Of a DNA stretch of 64,000 nucleotides, positions 60,910-64,000 are shown one piece after another. Both the position numbers and the translations under genes were made by a program. The DNA lies in contig UQHV01000002.1 in assembly GCA_900540895.1 (NCBI GenBank), forward strand, positions 77,325 to 141,324, read 5' to 3'. Numbering within the stretch: position 1 is the stretch's first letter; the number at the start of each line of letters is the position of its first letter. The notes beneath the pieces were generated by a model, which saw nothing but the letters and a program-made list of their open reading frames with translations, ran no database searches and was not told where the DNA came from. This DNA is from an uncultured Collinsella sp. (GTDB lineage: Bacteria > Actinomycetota > Coriobacteriia > Coriobacteriales > Coriobacteriaceae).

Positions 60910-61593
60910 TTAGATGCCGGCGATTGCGAAGTTGAGCATCTGCTCAGCGAGCGGATACACGGTAACGTCGAAATAGCGGCCGATCACATCGATGCCGGTC
61001 CACATGGGCAGCAGGTACAGCACTAGGATGAGGATGGGCATAGCGTATTGCTGCAGGTGGTAGTAGTTGGTCAGCGCCTTGCCTTTAAGGAACGGCACGA
61101 TGATAGACGAGCCGTCAAGCGGCGGAATCGGAATAAGGTTAAAGAACGCAAGCGACAGGTTAACCACGATAAACGTGGCGCCGAAGTTCATGATATGAGA
61201 CGCCACAGCAAAGGACATGCTGGCGTAGAGGTTGCCATAGGCCAGGTGCATGAGGGCTGCAGCCAGGCACGCGAGCGCGATATTCGATGCGGGGCCGGCC
61301 GCGCTCACCAGGACCTCGTCGCGCTTGGGGTGCTTGAGGTTGTTGAGGTAGACGGGCACGGGCTTGGCGAAGGCAAACACCGGGCCACCGGCGGCGAGCA
61401 TGAGCAGCGGCAGGATGATAGTGCCAAACGGATCGATATGGTTGAGCGGGTTGAGCGACACGCGGCCGCGCGAACGGGCTGTCTTATCGCCGAGTGCCCA
61501 GGCCGCGGCGGCGTGCGCACTTTCGTGGATGACGATGCCCACGATGACGGCGACGGCGCTGGCGAGCAGGTTCATGATGTAGCTGCTGGACAT
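60910..61593 (-). CDS. Site-2 protease family (M50) membrane peptidase
   Basis: 227 residues with about six transmembrane helices. The zinc motif is H23-E24-SA-H27 (VIHESAHAAAAWALGD). The second metal site is NLIPIPPLDGSSI, the NPxPPLDG-type motif of small YwhC/Rip-like peptidases without a PDZ domain. The substrate is unknown. It is upstream of scpA on the same strand with an 84-bp gap. Confidence 0.9.
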   Translation of the reverse strand: MSSSYIMNLLASAVAVIVGIVIHESAHAAAAWALGDKTARSRGRVSLNPLNHIDPFGTIILPLLMLAAGGPVFAFAKPVPVYLNNLKHPKRDEVLVSAAGPASNIALACLAAALMHLAYGNLYASMSFAVASHIMNFGATFIVVNLSLAFFNLIPIPPLDGSSIIVPFLKGKALTNYYHLQQYAMPILILVLYLLPMWTGIDVIGRYFDVTVYPLAEQMLNFAIAGI

Positions 61594-61602
61594 GGCGCTC
61601 CC

Positions 61603-61899
61603 CTAGCGGACGCGGCGCGAGGCGCGCGTGAGCAGGTAGTCGGCCACAAACAGAATGACGGCTACGATGGCGTAATCCAGGCGAAACACGCCGCCAAAGG
61701 GCGACGTGATGACGCCGTAACCAGCGATGGCGCTCGGCAGCGCGCGCGAAAGCTCAACGACAAAGCCGACAATCTGCAGCTTGGCGGTCAGGCCGCTAAA
61801 GCACAGCAGCACGGTCATCGCGCTCATAAAGATGCCGCAGATGCGACAGGCGATGGCGATGACGCTCATCGCCACGGCAGCGGCCTTACGAGAATTCAC
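61603..61899 (-). CDS. Small membrane protein, unknown
   Basis: 98 residues with two or three hydrophobic segments (VAMSVIAIACRICGIFMSAMT; AIVAVILFVADYLL) and a basic C-terminus RASRRVR. The GTG start at 61899 has GAGGAGA just upstream and lies inside the 3' end of the ABC-F gene (14-bp overlap), so it is probably coupled to it. I do not recognise the family. Confidence 0.7.
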   Translation of the reverse strand: MNSRKAAAVAMSVIAIACRICGIFMSAMTVLLCFSGLTAKLQIVGFVVELSRALPSAIAGYGVITSPFGGVFRLDYAIVAVILFVADYLLTRASRRVR

Positions 61900-63919
61900 G
61901 CGCGGTCTCCTCTTCGATCTGGGTGGAAAGCTCCAGCCATTCGTCCTCGAGCTTGGGCAGTTCTTGCTTAAGGCCGTTATATTCCCCCAGCGCGGCATTG
62001 AACTTGTCCTGATCGGCATAAAGCTCTTCGCTTGCCATCAATTCCATAAGCTCGTCATAGCGAGCACGCTTTTTGTCCAGCTCTGCCTCGATCTTCTTGA
62101 GCTGGTTGCGCACGCCCTTGAGTTTTTTGTTGAGCGCAGCGCGGGCCTGGGCCTCGGCACGCTTCTGCTCCTTGGTCTTTTTACCCTCGGCAGGCTTGGG
62201 GGTGGCGGCGGGCGCATCGGCCTGGGCGGCGGTTGCCTTGGCGGGCTTGGCCGCGGTCGGCGCACTCTCCCCTGCCGCTTCGGCGGCGGCGCGGGCTGCG
62301 AGGTCCTCGCGCTTGTAGAGGTAGTAGTCGTAGTCGCCGTCATAGACCGTGACCTTGCCATCGCGGATGTCGATCACGCGGTTGGCCACGGCGCGCACCA
62401 GGTGCTCGTCGTGGCTGATCAGCACGATGGTACCGGGGAAGTTTTGCAGGGCGTTCTCGAGCATGTCCACAGAGTCGATGTCCAGGTGGTTGGTGGGCTC
62501 GTCCAGGCACAGGAGCGCCTCGGGGGCCACGAGCATCTTGGCAAGGGCCAGACGTGCCTTTTCGCCGCCGGAGAGGACACGGACCTGCTTTTCGATTGCG
62601 TCGTTGTCGCTAAACAGGAAGGCGCCCAGCAGGCTGCGCTGCTGCGGTACGGTCCACTTGGGCGTAACGGTGTCGATCTCTTGCAGGACGGTATTGGACT
62701 CGGTCATACCCTCGAGTGCGTGCTGGGCGTAGTAGGCGACGCCGACGTTGGTGCCTAGGTCGCGGGCGCCGGTGGTGGGCGGCTCCAGGCCGGCGAGGAT
62801 CTTCATGAGCGTGGACTTGCCGGCGCCGTTGGGGCCGACGAGCGCCACGTGCTCGCCGCGGTAGAGCTTGAGGTCGATGTCGCTGTAGATATGCTTGTTG
62901 CCGTAGGACTTGGAGACGCCCTCGAGCCCCACGACCATGTCGCCGGAGCGCGGTGGGTCGGGGAACTTAAAGTCGATGTGCTTGTGGCCCTCGGGCAGGA
63001 TGACAAGCTCCTTTTTGATCTGCTCGATCTTGCGGATTCGCTCCTGAGCCTGGGCAGCCTTGGTGGGCTTGTAGCGGAACTTGTCGACGAAGACCTGCAT
63101 GTGGGCGATGTCGCGCTCCTGGGCGGCACGCTTGGCGCGCATCTGCTCCAGGTTGTCTTCGCGCTGCTTGAGGTAGCTGTTGTAGTTGCCGGTGTAGGTG
63201 GTCACGCGACGGTTTTCGAGTGCGGCGACGTGGTCGACGCAGGCGTCCATGAAGGCGCGGTCGTGGCTGACGATGAGGACGGCGCCGTCGTAGTTGGCGA
63301 TAAAGCCGCGCAGCCACTGGACGCTCTCGAGGTCCAGGTGGTTGGTGGGCTCGTCTAGAAGCAGCAGGTCGGGGTGGCGCAGGAAGAGCTTTGCCAGCGC
63401 GATACGCATCTGCCAGCCGCCCGAGAACTCGGAGCACGGGCGCTCAAAGTCGGTGACCTTAAAGCCCAGGCCGGACAGGATTTTGCGGGCGTTGCTCTCG
63501 AGCTCGTAGCCGCCCAGGTGCTCAAAGCGGTCCTGGACCTGGCCGTACTCGTTAAGGAGTGCGTCGACGTCCTTGCCCTGCTCGGAGAGCTCGGTGATTT
63601 GGGCCTGCAGCTCGTTGGCGCGCTCGCCCATGCGGCGGATTTCCTTGGCCGCCGCCATGACCTCGGCGAGGATGGTGGTGTCCTTTTGCTCCAGGTTGGT
63701 TTCCTGCTCTAGGTAGCCCACCTGGCAGTCCTTTGCGTACTGGACCTGGCCGGCGTCGGGGCTGTCGATGCCCATGATGATCTTGAGCATGGTGGTTTTG
63801 CCGGCGCCGTTGGGGCCCACGAGCGCGAAGCGCTCGCCGGGGTTGATCTGGAAGGATGCGCCGCTAAAGAGGACGCGCGCGCCGAAGCTTTTTTCGATCT
63901 TGTCGACCAGGAGGATCAT
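61886..63919 (-). CDS. ABC-F family ATPase
   Basis: 677-residue ribosome-associated ABC-F protein with two ATPase domains and no membrane segment. Walker A is GPNGAGKTT near 34 and GPNGAGKST near 365. Signatures are EFSGGWQMRIALAK and VLSGGEKARLALAK. An Ala/Lys-rich linker and a C-terminal coiled coil (about 590-677) resemble the YdiF/Uup DNA- or RNA-binding tail. Members act as translation factors or antibiotic-protection proteins, and nothing here distinguishes these. Start ATG 63919. Confidence 0.92.
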   Translation of the reverse strand: MILLVDKIEKSFGARVLFSGASFQINPGERFALVGPNGAGKTTMLKIIMGIDSPDAGQVQYAKDCQVGYLEQETNLEQKDTTILAEVMAAAKEIRRMGERANELQAQITELSEQGKDVDALLNEYGQVQDRFEHLGGYELESNARKILSGLGFKVTDFERPCSEFSGGWQMRIALAKLFLRHPDLLLLDEPTNHLDLESVQWLRGFIANYDGAVLIVSHDRAFMDACVDHVAALENRRVTTYTGNYNSYLKQREDNLEQMRAKRAAQERDIAHMQVFVDKFRYKPTKAAQAQERIRKIEQIKKELVILPEGHKHIDFKFPDPPRSGDMVVGLEGVSKSYGNKHIYSDIDLKLYRGEHVALVGPNGAGKSTLMKILAGLEPPTTGARDLGTNVGVAYYAQHALEGMTESNTVLQEIDTVTPKWTVPQQRSLLGAFLFSDNDAIEKQVRVLSGGEKARLALAKMLVAPEALLCLDEPTNHLDIDSVDMLENALQNFPGTIVLISHDEHLVRAVANRVIDIRDGKVTVYDGDYDYYLYKREDLAARAAAEAAGESAPTAAKPAKATAAQADAPAATPKPAEGKKTKEQKRAEAQARAALNKKLKGVRNQLKKIEAELDKKRARYDELMELMASEELYADQDKFNAALGEYNGLKQELPKLEDEWLELSTQIEEETAREFS

Positions 63920-63950
63920 GGTGCCGCCTTTGACCTTGTGTGCCTATATG

Positions 63951-63980
63951 AAAAAAGGCCCCAACTTGCGTTGGAGCCTC
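63951..63980 (-). terminator. Terminator entering from beyond the right edge
   Basis: On the - strand GGCTCCAAC pairs with GTTGGGGCC around GCAA, followed by T6. It ends a gene that lies outside the window on the - strand. Confidence 0.82.
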
Positions 63981-64000
63981 ATTCAATGCTCGGGTGGAGA

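Overview
The window is 64 kb of a high-GC chromosome that reads like a Coriobacteriia genome, most likely Collinsella or a close relative. This is inferred from gene content and order, not from a database match. Supporting points are an actinobacterial pgsA-like / GarA-like FHA / FtsR-like MerR cluster, RNases J and Y together with PNPase, a SpoVS homologue, and LexA boxes of the GAAC-N4-GTTC type. No rRNA or CRISPR array is present. The only intact RNA gene I can support is one tRNA-Pro(GGG).

Layout. 0-7.8 kb (+): mtaB, phoH, ybeY, dgkA, era, recO, rpsO, pnp. 7.9-8.4 kb: an intergenic nest of inverted repeats. 8.4-19.6 kb (+): rnj, ftsK, rodZ, yajQ, rimO, pgsA, cinA C-terminal domain, recA, recX. 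19.7-26.6 kb (+): rny, a GHKL ATPase, spoVS, miaB, miaA, hflX. 26.5-28.5 kb: a membrane acyltransferase and lexA (-), divergent from a LysM protein that looks like an SOS division inhibitor. 28.5-29.5 kb (+): nrdR, dut. 29.5-29.85 kb: three large palindromes. 29.85-37.9 kb: UgtP-like glycosyltransferase, trxB, DUF1836 regulator, degV, an NlpC/P60 hydrolase, apt, and the ftsR/garA/pgsA-like cluster. 38.15-46.74 kb: an integrated element at tRNA-Pro. 46.8-63.9 kb (-): coaBC, DUF164, nif3, a cysteine desulfurase, rpe, gpsA, plsY, der, a DUF512 protein, ispH, plsC, cmk, a pseudouridine synthase, scpB, scpA, an M50 peptidase, a small membrane protein and an ABC-F ATPase.

The element is bounded by 89-bp direct repeats that contain the 3' half of tRNA-Pro. 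It encodes a tyrosine recombinase, an uncharacterised protein, a DUF1648 membrane protein, an orphan ribbon-helix-helix antitoxin and, most notably, three paralogous surface-protein cassettes. Each cassette begins with the same short leader, then a poly-G tract, then a small hairpin whose stem bases covary between copies, then an Flp/class III pilin signal (GQxxxEY plus hydrophobic helix). The C-terminal modules differ: BspA/DUF285-like repeats in copy 1 and a DUF6273-like domain in copies 2 and 3. Copy 3 is in frame, while copies 1 and 2 are out of frame exactly at the G tract. A palindrome (TGCCGCWGCGGCA type) sits 79, 83 and 79 bp upstream of the three start codons. I read this as a candidate phase-variable pilin-like surface system carried on a tRNA-targeted element. 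It is the most interesting thing in the window.

Regulation visible in the sequence includes an SOS circuit: a LexA box inside the recA promoter and three in the lexA/LysM divergent region. There is also a shared 23-bp operator-like site in front of both the DUF1836 regulator and its convergent neighbour degV.
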